A DNA stretch of 43,476 bases from JAEZJZ01 sp050949055. GTDB taxonomy: Bacteria > Bacillota > UBA994 > UBA5500. The stretch spans positions 1 through 43,476 of the forward strand of contig JBMNFA010000005.1 in NCBI GenBank assembly GCA_050949055.1. The letters are read 5' to 3'. A program made the position numbers and the translations under genes. Position 1 is the first letter of the stretch. Each line of letters begins with the position of its first letter. Below the pieces are notes generated by a model. It was not told the DNA's origin, did not search any database, and saw only the letters and a list, made by a program, of their open reading frames with translations. This document shows, one piece after another, positions 16,155 to 24,671 of this stretch.

Positions 16155-16200
16155 GAAGGGGGAGAGCCCGCGCCAACTACTGGCGCGGGCTCTCCCCTTC
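16155..16200 (+). terminator. Very strong hairpin between convergent genes
   Basis: AGAGCCCGCGCCA (16163-16175) and TGGCGCGGGCTCT (16181-16193) pair perfectly around ACTAC, and the stem extends outward through GAAGGGG / CCCCTTC with one bulged G. No T-tract follows on the plus strand. It probably ends the permease transcript or protects its 3' end. Confidence 0.65.
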
Positions 16201-16277
16201 GCAGGGAAACCGACCGCTCTCTATGCGCAGCGGGGGTAGTATTCTCTGCGCGGTTCTGCTCGGTTCGGTCTCCCTGC
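16201..16277. repeat. Second imperfect inverted repeat
   Basis: GCAGGGAAACCGACC (16201-16215) pairs with GGTTCGGTCTCCCTGC (16262-16277) with one mismatch and one bulge, and inside it GCGCAG (16225-16230) pairs with CTGCGC (16246-16251). It directly abuts the preceding hairpin, so 16155-16277 forms a double stem-loop. It could be a small mobile palindrome or a structured RNA end. Confidence 0.45.
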
Positions 16278-16632
16278 AGGGCCCTTCTCTCCTCTTCAGG
16301 CCAATGTCCCAGCGCCAGCACCTATTCTTCCGCACTTTCCCATCGCCATTAGGGTTCGGAAGTCTGTATCCATGGCCTGACGGCCTGATCAAGCTGGTGC
16401 AGCGCCCCTTCAGACAAGCCTGACATACCCCGTGCTAATTCTCATGCTGACGAAGGGCCGGAAAATCTATGTAATCCCTCTGCTCTCTGGCCGCGGACGA
16501 TCATTCAAATGCCGCTAAACGCTAGGCGCACAGCCTACCAGGGAACCACAAAGGCTAGCTCTTGGCCCAGCAAACCGGCAGAGGCACCACAACCAGTGCT
16601 CTCGGGAAAAGGGACCACTCTCTCGAAATGTT
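16278..16632. other. Intergenic region, nothing recognised
   Basis: The rest of the convergent gap between the permease and D-aminoacylase genes. Short open frames exist on both strands, but none has a ribosome site or a protein-like composition. I see no further strong structure. Confidence 0.4.
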
Positions 16633-18225
16633 CTACTTGGTAATAAAGCGGCCGTTCCGCTCCCCAGTCTGTGCGCCATCCAGCAACACCGGTTTCCCGC
16701 TGACAAAAACGTGCTGGATGCCTGCAGGCTTCACCGACGGCGACTGGAAGGTGGCGCAATCCTGAACCGCCTGGTAATCGAACACCGTAAGATCACCCGG
16801 TAAGCCTGGCTTGATCTCGCCGATGTTGCTTAAGCCCAGAATGCTGGCTGGCAGGCCCGTCATTTTGTAGACCATGTCCTCCAGGCTGAGCAGGTTGTTT
16901 TCCCGTACGGTCTGAATGAACCGCGGGAAGGTGCCTACACTGCGCGGGTGGGGCTTGCCCAAGACCGGCTTGGTCAGATAGTCGTGGGCGTAGCCATCGG
17001 AACCCACCGCCACGTCCAGCCGGCGCATAATCTGCAGCACATCCGGCAAGTCCATGGCATGATAGACTGCCGTGGCACCGCCGGCGCACTCGCGCATCAC
17101 CCGGCAATAGGCATCGGCAGGCGCCACGCCCCACATCTCTGCCAGCTCTCCCAGGTGCTTGCCATCAGCCTCCGGCAGCTGGCCACGGGTGTTGGCGATG
17201 GTGGTGGTATGCGGGCCACCCCGCAACTCGATGCTCTCGATCACGCCCTGTTTTATCCGTTCGTAGGTCGCCGGATCGTCAAAGCGGGCCACAAACGCCT
17301 CTTTGCTGCCCTCCTTGGCGAACGCCGGCAACAACGACTGGGCCCCGGTGCTGGAGGCGCAATAGGGGTACTGATCCGCCGTGATCACCAGACCTGCGGC
17401 GCGCCCATCATCCAGCATCTGCAGCAACCGATCGGTCTGGCCCCATTGGGCCTTCCACATCAGCTTCAGATGCGAGATGTGCAACTTCACCCCGGTCTCC
17501 CGGGCCACCCGCAACATCTCTTCCACAGCCTCAAACACCTTGGCGCTTTCGCTGCGCATGTGCACGGCTACAATGCCATCGTGCGCCTGGACTACCCGCG
17601 CCAAGGCGATCAGTTCCTCGATCTTGCTGTAGCGGCCAGGCAGGTAGGTCAGGCCCAAGGACAGGCCGAAGGCCCCCTGGGACATATTCCGATCCAGCAA
17701 CTCCTGCATGTGCGCCAATTGCTCAGGCGCAGGCTCGCCGCGATCATTCCCCATGGCTTGATAACGCAGAGTTCCATGACCGATCAGCGTGCCGAAGTTG
17801 ATCGGCAGCGTCAGCGCCTGCACCTCTTGCTTGTAGCTGTCCATATCACAGGCGCTGGAGTCTTCCCCGTCGGTAGCGTTCACGTAGTATTGCTTGGTGC
17901 GGCCCAGAAAAGCATGGGCTCGGGTCTTGGGATTGTTGGGCACCAAAGAAGAACCGCAATTGCCAGCCACGTGGAAAGTCACGCCTTGATAGACTGCGCT
18001 TTCGAAATTGGGCCCACAATAGGGCGCTGCATCGGAATGGGTGTGCAGGTCAATAAACCCCGGCGCCACAATCAAGCCCTCGGCATCGATCGCTTGGGCG
18101 CAGGGCAACCTGTCGTCGCTGCTGATGGCAGCGATGACGCCGTCTCGCAAGTACACCGTTGCCCGATAGGCCTTTTGGCGCGTCCCATCCACTATTAGGC
18201 CACCCTTGATCGCAAAATCAAACAT
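16633..18225 (-). CDS. D-aminoacylase (N-acyl-D-amino-acid deacylase)
   Basis: A 530-residue zinc amidohydrolase that releases D-amino acids from N-acyl-D-amino acids (EC 3.5.1.81 type) in the cytoplasm. Metal ligands of the D-aminoacylase family are all visible: DLHTHSD (HxH), GNCGSS (the bridging Cys), AVHMRSE and ISHLK (His) and VGSDG (Asp). The C-terminal GEIKPGLPGDLTVFD strand belongs to the small composite domain. GGGAG lies 8-9 bases before the ATG. The gene starts 45 bases after oppF copy 1 and is the last gene of that operon, so it likely acts on imported acyl-D-amino acids or D-residue peptides. Confidence 0.92.
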   Translation of the reverse strand: MFDFAIKGGLIVDGTRQKAYRATVYLRDGVIAAISSDDRLPCAQAIDAEGLIVAPGFIDLHTHSDAAPYCGPNFESAVYQGVTFHVAGNCGSSLVPNNPKTRAHAFLGRTKQYYVNATDGEDSSACDMDSYKQEVQALTLPINFGTLIGHGTLRYQAMGNDRGEPAPEQLAHMQELLDRNMSQGAFGLSLGLTYLPGRYSKIEELIALARVVQAHDGIVAVHMRSESAKVFEAVEEMLRVARETGVKLHISHLKLMWKAQWGQTDRLLQMLDDGRAAGLVITADQYPYCASSTGAQSLLPAFAKEGSKEAFVARFDDPATYERIKQGVIESIELRGGPHTTTIANTRGQLPEADGKHLGELAEMWGVAPADAYCRVMRECAGGATAVYHAMDLPDVLQIMRRLDVAVGSDGYAHDYLTKPVLGKPHPRSVGTFPRFIQTVRENNLLSLEDMVYKMTGLPASILGLSNIGEIKPGLPGDLTVFDYQAVQDCATFQSPSVKPAGIQHVFVSGKPVLLDGAQTGERNGRFITK

Positions 18226-18270
18226 ATCAATCGCTCCCTTTCGCTGGCCGAGCTAAAGTCAACCGAGCCG

Positions 18271-19215
18271 TTAGCGGCACATTTGCCGATAGAGCTCCAA
18301 CTCGCTCTGCGAGCAATATACAAAATGGCCTGGAGTGACCTCCTGGAAGCTGGGTGTCTCGGTGCTGTAATCGTGGTCTTGCTCCGGAACATAGGCGATG
18401 CGCTGCCTGGTTTTCTCAGTGATCGGATTTGGCTGGGGCACTGCCGATAGCAGCGAACGGGTATAGGGATGCAGCGGATTCTTGTACAGCTCGTCGCTAT
18501 CAGCCAATTCCACTATTCTGCCATAGTACATCACTGCCACCCGCGTGGAGAAGTACTTCACCACAGACAAGTCGTGAGCAATGAACAAGATGGTCAGACC
18601 CAGGTCCGCCTTCAAGTCGTTCAGCAGATTGATGATCTGCGCCTGGATGGACACATCCAGCGCCGAAACCGGCTCGTCGGCGATCACCAGCGAAGGGTTG
18701 GTGATCAGGGCTCGGGCGATGCCGATGCGTTGCCGTTGGCCGCCAGAGAACTCGTGCGGATAGCGGCTGGCATGCTCGCGGGTCAATCCGATCTTGGAGA
18801 GCATGCTGTACACCAACTCTTGCCGCTGCTTGGGGTCCTTCATCCCCCGCACCTTCAAGCCTTCTTCCACAATCTCCTGGATGGTCATGCGGGGGTTGAG
18901 CGATTCAACCGGATCCTGGAAGATCATCGCCATGTTGTCGGTCAAGAACTTGCGCAGGTCCTTGGTCATGCGGCCGGAGATCTCCCGGCCTTTGTAGGTC
19001 ACCTTACCGGAAGTGGGGTTGTAGAGGCGAATGATGGCGCGACCGGTGGTGGTCTTGCCACAACCGGATTCTCCCACCAGCCCAAAGGTCTCTCCCTCAT
19101 AAACATCAAAGGAGACGCCGTCAACGGCGCGCACCTGAGTGCGGTTTTTGCCCCTGCCGGAAGTGAAGGTCACCCTCAGGTCTTCCACCCGCAGAATCGG
19201 GTCCCAATTAGACAT
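18271..19215 (-). CDS. oppF: Oligopeptide ABC transporter ATPase OppF (copy 1)
   Basis: A 314-residue ATPase of the Opp/Dpp family. Walker A is GESGCGKTT, the signature FSGGQRQRIGIARAL, Walker B LVIADEPVSALD, followed by the switch His in FIAHDLSVV. The C-terminal HPYTRSLLSAVPQPNP is the oligopeptide-specific extension; the cysteines after it (YCSQSELELYRQMC) are where OppF/DppF family proteins often bear an iron-sulfur site. The ATG at 19215 has GGAGGG 8 bases upstream and overlaps the oppD stop by 8 bases. It is closely related to copy 2 (29156-30124). Confidence 0.95.
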   Translation of the reverse strand: MSNWDPILRVEDLRVTFTSGRGKNRTQVRAVDGVSFDVYEGETFGLVGESGCGKTTTGRAIIRLYNPTSGKVTYKGREISGRMTKDLRKFLTDNMAMIFQDPVESLNPRMTIQEIVEEGLKVRGMKDPKQRQELVYSMLSKIGLTREHASRYPHEFSGGQRQRIGIARALITNPSLVIADEPVSALDVSIQAQIINLLNDLKADLGLTILFIAHDLSVVKYFSTRVAVMYYGRIVELADSDELYKNPLHPYTRSLLSAVPQPNPITEKTRQRIAYVPEQDHDYSTETPSFQEVTPGHFVYCSQSELELYRQMCR

Positions 19216-20257
19216 TGCCAATACCCTCCTTCATGCGAGCAATTCGCTGTTGCAGAACTTCGGGCATGTCCACCTTCGGCGCCTTGGGATGGAGCAGCCA
19301 GGTGGCGGCATAGTGAGTGTCGCTGATCTTGAACATCGGCGGCTCCTCTTCAAAGTCGATGCGCATGGCATACTGGTTGCGCGCCGCAAAGGCATCCCCC
19401 TTAGGCGGGAAGAGCATGTTCGGCGGCGTGCCAGGTATGGACAGCAGTCTGCCTTTAGTCTCCAAATCCGGCATGGATGCCAACAACGCTTGCGTATAAG
19501 GATGGGCCGGCTCAAAGAAGATGTCATTGGCCGTGCCGTATTCAACCACCTTGCCGGCATACATCACATAGACCCGATCGGCCATATTGGCCACCACGCC
19601 CAAGTCATGGGTGATGAAGATAATGGAGAGATTGCGGGTTTCCTTCAGGTGATTGATCAAATCCAGGATCTTGGCCTGCACGGTGACGTCCAGCGCCGTC
19701 GTCGGTTCGTCACAGATCAGTATCTCGGGGTCCCTGGCCAGAGCGATGGCGATCACTACCCGCTGGCGCATGCCGCCCGAGAACTGAAACGGGTACTGGT
19801 CAAACCGCACCTCGGCATCCCTAATTCCCACAGCGCGCAACAGCTGCAAGGCCTCTTCCCGAGCCTCTTGGCGACTCATCTTCTTGTCCAGCATCAAAGC
19901 TTCGGTGATCTGGTGCCCAACTTTCATAATCGGGTTGAGGGCGGATAGCGGGTCCTGGAAGATGAGGCCGATCTTGCTGCCTCGAATGCGCGTATACTCA
20001 TCCTCGCTCAGTTTGGTCAGGTCCCGCCCTTCATACATGATGCTGCCGGATTCGACGATGGCGTTGCCGGTGAGGATGCCCATGATCGACTTGATGGTCA
20101 CTGACTTTCCCGACCCGGACTCGCCGACGATGCAGATGGTCTCCCCCTTCTTCAGTTCAAAGCTGACGCCCCGCACCGCTTTCACCAGACCCTCATAGAC
20201 ACGGAAGGATACGCTGAGGTTGTCCACAGTTAGGATAGTATCGTTGTTGTTCATCAT
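19208..20257 (-). CDS. oppD: Oligopeptide ABC transporter ATPase OppD (copy 1)
   Basis: A 349-residue ATPase that pairs with OppF. It has Walker A GESGSGKS, signature FSGGMRQRVVIAIAL, Walker B ILICDEPTTALD and switch His in FITHDLGVVA. The C-terminal block HPYTQALLASMPD and GRLLSIPGTPPNM is the standard OppD/DppD extension. GGGGTGAG precedes two consecutive ATGs (20257 and 20254); either may be used. It is more than 80% identical by eye to copy 2, far closer than the two binding proteins are. Confidence 0.95.
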   Translation of the reverse strand: MMNNNDTILTVDNLSVSFRVYEGLVKAVRGVSFELKKGETICIVGESGSGKSVTIKSIMGILTGNAIVESGSIMYEGRDLTKLSEDEYTRIRGSKIGLIFQDPLSALNPIMKVGHQITEALMLDKKMSRQEAREEALQLLRAVGIRDAEVRFDQYPFQFSGGMRQRVVIAIALARDPEILICDEPTTALDVTVQAKILDLINHLKETRNLSIIFITHDLGVVANMADRVYVMYAGKVVEYGTANDIFFEPAHPYTQALLASMPDLETKGRLLSIPGTPPNMLFPPKGDAFAARNQYAMRIDFEEEPPMFKISDTHYAATWLLHPKAPKVDMPEVLQQRIARMKEGIGNV

Positions 20258-20266
20258 CTCACCCCT

Positions 20267-21403
20267 TTACTCCTGACCGCGCAAAGTAGGGTCAAACGCA
20301 TCTCTCAGCCCATTGGCGAAGAGGTTGAAAGCGATCATCAGGACAGAGATCAATAGCGCAGGGAACAGGGTCTGGTAGGGATAAGCCAGCAGCACCTTTT
20401 GGCCTTGGGACAACAGCACGCCAATGGAAGGCTCCGGTGGGCGCAACCCTAATCCGATGAAGGCCAGGAAAGATTCGGTGAAGATGGCACCCGGGATGGC
20501 GATCATCGACCGGGTGATGATCGGACCGATGGAGTTGGGTAGGATGTGCCGGAAGATCAACGCTCGATCGCTGACTCCCAGCGTCCTGGCCGCCAAGACG
20601 TACTCCCTCTGCTTAAATCTGTAGAACTGCGCTCTGATCAGGCGGGCGGTCGGTATCCACCCGCGCACCACCAAAGCTAGCACAATCGACAGCATGCCGG
20701 TGCCAAAGAACAAGATGAACATGGTCACCACCACTATCTGTGGAAAGGCATTTAGTATTTCGCAAAAACGCATCATGTACATGTCCAGCGGATCGCCGTA
20801 GTACCCAGCGATGGCACCATAGACAACCCCGATGGCGATGTTGGTGATCACAGAAAGGAAAGCGATCAGCAGCGACACTCGCGTGCCCCGCATCAGCCTG
20901 GTCCACAGGTCGCGGCCCAAGTAGTCGGTGCCCAGCCAGAAGTACTTGTCTTCCGCACCTTTCATCTTGTAGAGGTTGACCTTGACATCAGCCATTACTA
21001 CCCCTTTGACGGTGCGCTGACTAAGAATCTTGATCACCGAGCCTGGTGGATATTGCTCGGGGTCGTTGATGTTGGCCAAGGAGCGATTGGTGAGGACGGA
21101 GCTGCCGTCGAGGATGCCCAGCTTCTCCAGCCCAGGTACCCTAGGAGGCATGTTAGCCAAGCCCGCATTCTGTTCGCGGAAGGAGTAGGGGTTAAAGCTT
21201 GGCCCAACAATGGCTAGGAACGCGATCATGCAAATCAGATAAAAGGCAAGCACAGAAGCCTTGTTCTTTTTCAGCCTTAGAAGAGCGTCCTTGTAAAATC
21301 CAATCGGTTCACTCTCCATTTTGTCGTCCTTGATCTCGGTCTCCACCTGGACAAACTCGAACTTCTCAGCCGGTATGTCCATGGTCCGTCTATCCAGTTC
21401 CAT
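20267..21403 (-). CDS. oppC: Oligopeptide ABC permease OppC (copy 1)
   Basis: A 378-residue permease, longer than a typical 300-residue OppC. After a cytoplasmic N-terminus and a first helix (about 50-70) there is an insert of about 90 residues facing outside (with GILDGSSVLTNRSL) before the transport core. The core has the DYLGRDLWTRLMRGTRVSL motif and the EAA loop around EYVLAARTLGVSDRALIFRHILPN. The final GLRDAFDPTLRGQ is typical. The same insert is present in copy 2, so it is a feature of this subfamily. The ATG overlaps the oppB stop (TAATG) and AGGAGG lies 9 bases upstream. Confidence 0.94.
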   Translation of the reverse strand: MELDRRTMDIPAEKFEFVQVETEIKDDKMESEPIGFYKDALLRLKKNKASVLAFYLICMIAFLAIVGPSFNPYSFREQNAGLANMPPRVPGLEKLGILDGSSVLTNRSLANINDPEQYPPGSVIKILSQRTVKGVVMADVKVNLYKMKGAEDKYFWLGTDYLGRDLWTRLMRGTRVSLLIAFLSVITNIAIGVVYGAIAGYYGDPLDMYMMRFCEILNAFPQIVVVTMFILFFGTGMLSIVLALVVRGWIPTARLIRAQFYRFKQREYVLAARTLGVSDRALIFRHILPNSIGPIITRSMIAIPGAIFTESFLAFIGLGLRPPEPSIGVLLSQGQKVLLAYPYQTLFPALLISVLMIAFNLFANGLRDAFDPTLRGQE

Positions 21404-22353
21404 TAGCCCCTACCTCCTATCCTGATCCGCGGGTCGATCAGACCGTAAGAAATGTCGACCAGCAGAATAGTCACTAACGAGACAATCGAATAGAACAGCA
21501 GGATGGCTAGCGTGAGCGAGTGATCCAGGGAGTTGACCGAGTCAACCATCATTCCGCCCATTCCAGGGATAGAAAAGATGCTTTCCACCACCAAGGAACC
21601 ACCCAGGATGCCCGTAAACATGGGAATGATGATGTTGGCCAGCGGTACGCAGGAGTTGCGGAAAGCATGGCGCACCGTTGCCTGAAACCTGGTCAACCCC
21701 TTGGTGCGGGCCAACAACATATATTCTGAGCTGACGGTCTCAATCAGCTCACCGCGCAGATAGCGGGTGACGGTGGCAATAGGGCCAAAGGCCAGGGCCA
21801 GCACTGGCAGGATCATCGAATAGAACCGGGTGAGGCCTTTGCTGCTGGCACTAAGAATAATGGGAAACCATCCCAGCCGATAAGCGAGAAAGTACTGCAT
21901 GACGGAAGCAAACACAAATGATGGCACAGAGATGCAGATGATCACCAGCACCGAAATCACATGGTCCGGGAGCTTGGATTTGTTCAGCGCCGCCAAGGTA
22001 CCAGCCAGGATTCCCAAAGGAAGTGAAATAGCTAAAGAGATCAAGTTCAGTGACATAGTTACTGGAATACGGTGCTTAATCACGTCGAAGACCGGCACAC
22101 TGGGCGCCATCTTCACCGAAACGCCAAAATCGCCTTCCAGGAAAATTCCCTTCAAATAGTAGAAGTACTGAACGATCATCGGTTTATCCAAGTGCATTTT
22201 CTCTTCTAGTGCCCGGATCAACTCTGGCGGCAGGTCTTGGTTATCGGAGTATGGGCTGCCGGGCATCAGGCGCAAGACTACGAAGCCGATGGACACGATG
22301 ATCATCAGGGTGATGGCCATGGCGACTAGCCTATTGATGATGTATCTTCTCAT
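21403..22353 (-). CDS. oppB: Oligopeptide ABC permease OppB (copy 1)
   Basis: A 316-residue permease with six transmembrane helices. The N-terminal MRRYIINRLVAMAITLMIIV, the PGSPY motif and the EAA loop EYMLLARTKGLTRFQATVRHAFRNS are standard OppB/DppB features; the end ISYGLIDPRIRIG is typical. The start at 22353 has GGGAGGGGAG 7 bases upstream. The gene follows a hairpin that separates it from oppA. Confidence 0.94.
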   Translation of the reverse strand: MRRYIINRLVAMAITLMIIVSIGFVVLRLMPGSPYSDNQDLPPELIRALEEKMHLDKPMIVQYFYYLKGIFLEGDFGVSVKMAPSVPVFDVIKHRIPVTMSLNLISLAISLPLGILAGTLAALNKSKLPDHVISVLVIICISVPSFVFASVMQYFLAYRLGWFPIILSASSKGLTRFYSMILPVLALAFGPIATVTRYLRGELIETVSSEYMLLARTKGLTRFQATVRHAFRNSCVPLANIIIPMFTGILGGSLVVESIFSIPGMGGMMVDSVNSLDHSLTLAILLFYSIVSLVTILLVDISYGLIDPRIRIGGRG

Positions 22354-22391
22354 GATGACGCTCCCCTCCCTTTTGGCAGCCTGCATAAGGA

Positions 22392-22421
22392 GTGGTGTCC
22401 CGTGCTATCACAGGACACCAC
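22392..22421 (-). terminator. Hairpin between oppA and oppB (copy 1)
   Basis: GTGGTGTCC (22392-22400) and GGACACCAC (22413-22421) form a perfect 9-bp stem. It lies 38 bases after the oppA stop and 38 bases before oppB. No T-tract; probably an mRNA-stabilising or partial-termination element that lets the binding protein be made in excess. Confidence 0.55.
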
Positions 22422-22459
22422 ACTTTGTGCTGCCAAACTAACCGATCTGCAGATTCCGC

Positions 22460-24199
22460 CTATTTCTCGAAATCAGCAAACCTCAAAGCGTATCCACAGT
22501 CAATTTCATACTCCAGCAGGCCGGGGATCAGCTTCTCATTCATCAAGACCATACCGATCGACTGGCCAACGGGAAGAGCCAACACTTCGTCGATGAAGGC
22601 TTGCTCCGCTTCCATGGCAATCTCCGCCAGGCGCTTCTCGTCAGTGCGAGCCGCTTCGCTCCGCGCTTCAGCGTACAGCGCATCGATCTTGTCGCTCTGG
22701 TACATACCGTTGCGGTTGGAATAATCGCTGGTCCATACCAAGAGAGCTTCCGCCGGGTTGTAGTCGGTGGCGATACGGCCCCAGCCGCTGGTGGTCAGCT
22801 CGTAAGCCCTCGGGTTGGTCGTCACGCTCTTGGTGACCTCCAGGTTCTGTGCTGACGGGCGGCCATTGAGCGTCAGGCTGAACCGGTCTTCGCCAAACAG
22901 TTTTGGCCAGGACTCCTGCAGGAATTCGCAGATCAAGCTATAGTAGTCGCTACCAGAGTTGTAGTTGATGGTCAGATCCAGCCTGCTCAGGCCTTCCTCC
23001 TCCATGGCGGTGTTGAAGTACTGGAGAGCCAGTTCAGGATCATAGCCGTGGTTGGGAGGCAAATAGCCAGCTTGGTCTGCCAACTGGCGGAAGGTCGTGC
23101 CATCGCCATAGGCGACTACAGAGTTGGAGACCAGATAATGGGCTGGAACGCCACTGCCCAGCTCGGCAATGGTTTCCCGATCGATGCCGTAATAGAGCGC
23201 CTTCTTCAGGTTGATGTTATCCAGCGGAAGATCCGGATGGGCGCTGTTTACCTCGATCATAGCCACGGTGCGGGTCTTGGTGGGCATGGCCCTGGGGTCA
23301 TCCATATAGGCCGCAATTTCACCCGTGGGCACGCCGACATAGTGCAGTTCCCCGTTTTCAAACATCTGAATGCGCGTTCCAGCATTCTCCACCACGGTGT
23401 AGACCAATCCATCCATGTGCACGCGGTCCGCCAATGGGAAGTGAGGGTTCTTCTCCATCACCAGCTCTGCACCCACGACCCAAGAGGTGAGCCTAAAGGC
23501 ACCGGAACACATGGTGGTCTCCAGGCTGGTGCCATACTGGGTGGCAGTACGGTCGGCATTCATGTATTGCTCATAAAGCGGCTCGTAAACCGGAGCGGTG
23601 GCAATCCAACTGAAGTGACGCATGACATCCTGCTTGCTGTAGCGGCCATCCAGGGTGATCTCCAAGGTGTAGTCGTCCAACTTCTTGATGCCCACGTCTT
23701 CCCAAGCGACAGTGTTGCTGTTCCCCTGTTTGTAGTAAGCGTCAGCGTTGAGGACGTTAACGTAGCGGGAAGTGAGGGCAACACCCTGCCCATTGACCAT
23801 CAGCGGATCGATCAGCATCTTCCAGCTGTAGATAAACGTGTCCGCATTGATGGGCTCGCCGTTGGCCCACTTGGCATCTTCGCGGATGGGGATCTGCCAC
23901 ACAGTGCCATCCCCGCTGGGGTTTTGCGGTTCATCGGCGGCGAACTCTGGAATCAGAGATGCACTCATCCGGTCTGGCGATGGTACCGTGTCGTATAACG
24001 TGCCCACATAGTAACGGATCATCGTGTTGTCGTTGCCAAGGGCCGAAGTGTGATGGCTGCCGGTAGCTCCCGCATCAGGGCGAGAAAGCCGCATAATCTT
24101 GGGCTCCTCGGGCTCCTGCACAGCTGGGGTAGTGCACCCCACCAAAGCCCCTGCTGCCAGGGCAATTACCAGCAGCAATAACAGTCCCCTCTTAAGCAT
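22460..24199 (-). CDS. oppA: Oligopeptide-binding lipoprotein OppA (copy 1)
   Basis: A 579-residue solute-binding protein of the SBP_bac_5 family, the extracellular receptor of the oppBCDF importer. The signal peptide ends in lipobox LVGC with Cys22 as the lipid-anchored residue. Family stretches include FIYSWKMLIDP, KKALYYGIDRETIAELG and the C-terminal region with VLALPVGQSI. AGGAGG lies 7 bases before the ATG. It differs clearly from copy 2 along most of its length, while the ATPases are nearly the same, so the two importers probably have different peptide preferences. Confidence 0.94.
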   Translation of the reverse strand: MLKRGLLLLLVIALAAGALVGCTTPAVQEPEEPKIMRLSRPDAGATGSHHTSALGNDNTMIRYYVGTLYDTVPSPDRMSASLIPEFAADEPQNPSGDGTVWQIPIREDAKWANGEPINADTFIYSWKMLIDPLMVNGQGVALTSRYVNVLNADAYYKQGNSNTVAWEDVGIKKLDDYTLEITLDGRYSKQDVMRHFSWIATAPVYEPLYEQYMNADRTATQYGTSLETTMCSGAFRLTSWVVGAELVMEKNPHFPLADRVHMDGLVYTVVENAGTRIQMFENGELHYVGVPTGEIAAYMDDPRAMPTKTRTVAMIEVNSAHPDLPLDNINLKKALYYGIDRETIAELGSGVPAHYLVSNSVVAYGDGTTFRQLADQAGYLPPNHGYDPELALQYFNTAMEEEGLSRLDLTINYNSGSDYYSLICEFLQESWPKLFGEDRFSLTLNGRPSAQNLEVTKSVTTNPRAYELTTSGWGRIATDYNPAEALLVWTSDYSNRNGMYQSDKIDALYAEARSEAARTDEKRLAEIAMEAEQAFIDEVLALPVGQSIGMVLMNEKLIPGLLEYEIDCGYALRFADFEK

Positions 24200-24246
24200 G
24201 TTGTGACCTCCTTTAGTTATTGATTTTCAAGGCTTGTGGCCTGAAA

Positions 24247-24546
24247 TCACACTGATCGGGATATGAATGCCGCAATTGCTGATAGCAGCATACAGACTGC
24301 ACCACAGATGGCCAGCAAACGGACATCATATCTCCGTCTGGGTCGAGCCAGATACTGTGCAAATCCATCCTTACCCCCTGGCACCTGACGCGGCCGGGTC
24401 AATACCACGTCCAGAAACCGCTTGGTGCTGAAACTGACGATGTCAAACAGGCCGCTGTTCAGAACCAATCCCATGGCTGCAACAATCAAAACTAACAGGC
24501 CAGCGAGAAATAAGGCGTCAGAAATGGCAAATATCTGAGCTCTCAC
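24247..24546 (-). CDS. DUF3899-like small membrane protein (copy 1)
   Basis: A 99-residue protein with two transmembrane helices (about 11-32 and 77-95). The helix end and loop LVLNSGLFDIVSFSTKRFLDVVL fits DUF3899 proteins of Firmicutes (quoted as LVLNSGLFDIVSFS). Between the helices is a basic cytoplasmic or external loop ending RRRYDVRLL. The start is GTG at 24546 with AGGAGG 9 bases before. It is the first gene of opp operon 1; a related gene holds the same position in operon 2 (35272-35640). This argues for a role in the peptide importer, but none is established. Confidence 0.7.
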   Translation of the reverse strand: MRAQIFAISDALFLAGLLVLIVAAMGLVLNSGLFDIVSFSTKRFLDVVLTRPRQVPGGKDGFAQYLARPRRRYDVRLLAICGAVCMLLSAIAAFISRSV

Positions 24547-24603
24547 CCTGTCTCTCCTCCTCTTTCGACGATCTAAATTTCTCTACCCAGCGCCAAAGCC
24601 CCT

Positions 24604-24635
24604 ATTTTCTCTCTTAATTCTCTGCCAATTTGGCA
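24604..24635 (-). promoter_or_regulatory. Shared 19-bp motif plus palindrome upstream of opp operon 1
   Basis: On the minus strand GAGAATTAAGAGAGAAAAT (24622 down to 24604) matches GAGAAATAAGAGAGAAAAT upstream of the GGT2/sensor operon (29000-28982) at 18 of 19 bases. It lies 57 bases before the first start codon. Directly next to it is TGCCAATTTGGCA (24623-24635), a perfect palindrome found only here. The shared motif is the best candidate for a binding site of the neighbouring response regulator. Confidence 0.5.
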
Positions 24636-24646
24636 AATAACGAGAA

Positions 24647-24668
24647 ACGAGCAGTGCGAACTGCTCGT
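24647..24668 (-). terminator. Terminator of the sensor operon
   Basis: ACGAGCAGT (24647-24655) pairs perfectly with ACTGCTCGT (24660-24668) around a GCGA loop. On the minus strand it follows the regulator stop by 3 bases and is followed by TTTCTCGTTATTT. Confidence 0.7.
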
Positions 24669-24671
24669 GTG

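Noticed and set aside
16948..18198. Open frame (416 codons) on the plus strand opposite the D-aminoacylase
   Set aside because: The opposite strand encodes a complete enzyme with all metal ligands. The antisense frame shows no domain.
24623..24635. TGCCAATTTGGCA palindrome as a general operator of the opp operons
   Set aside because: It occurs only in front of operon 1. It is noted beside the shared motif but not claimed as an independent site.
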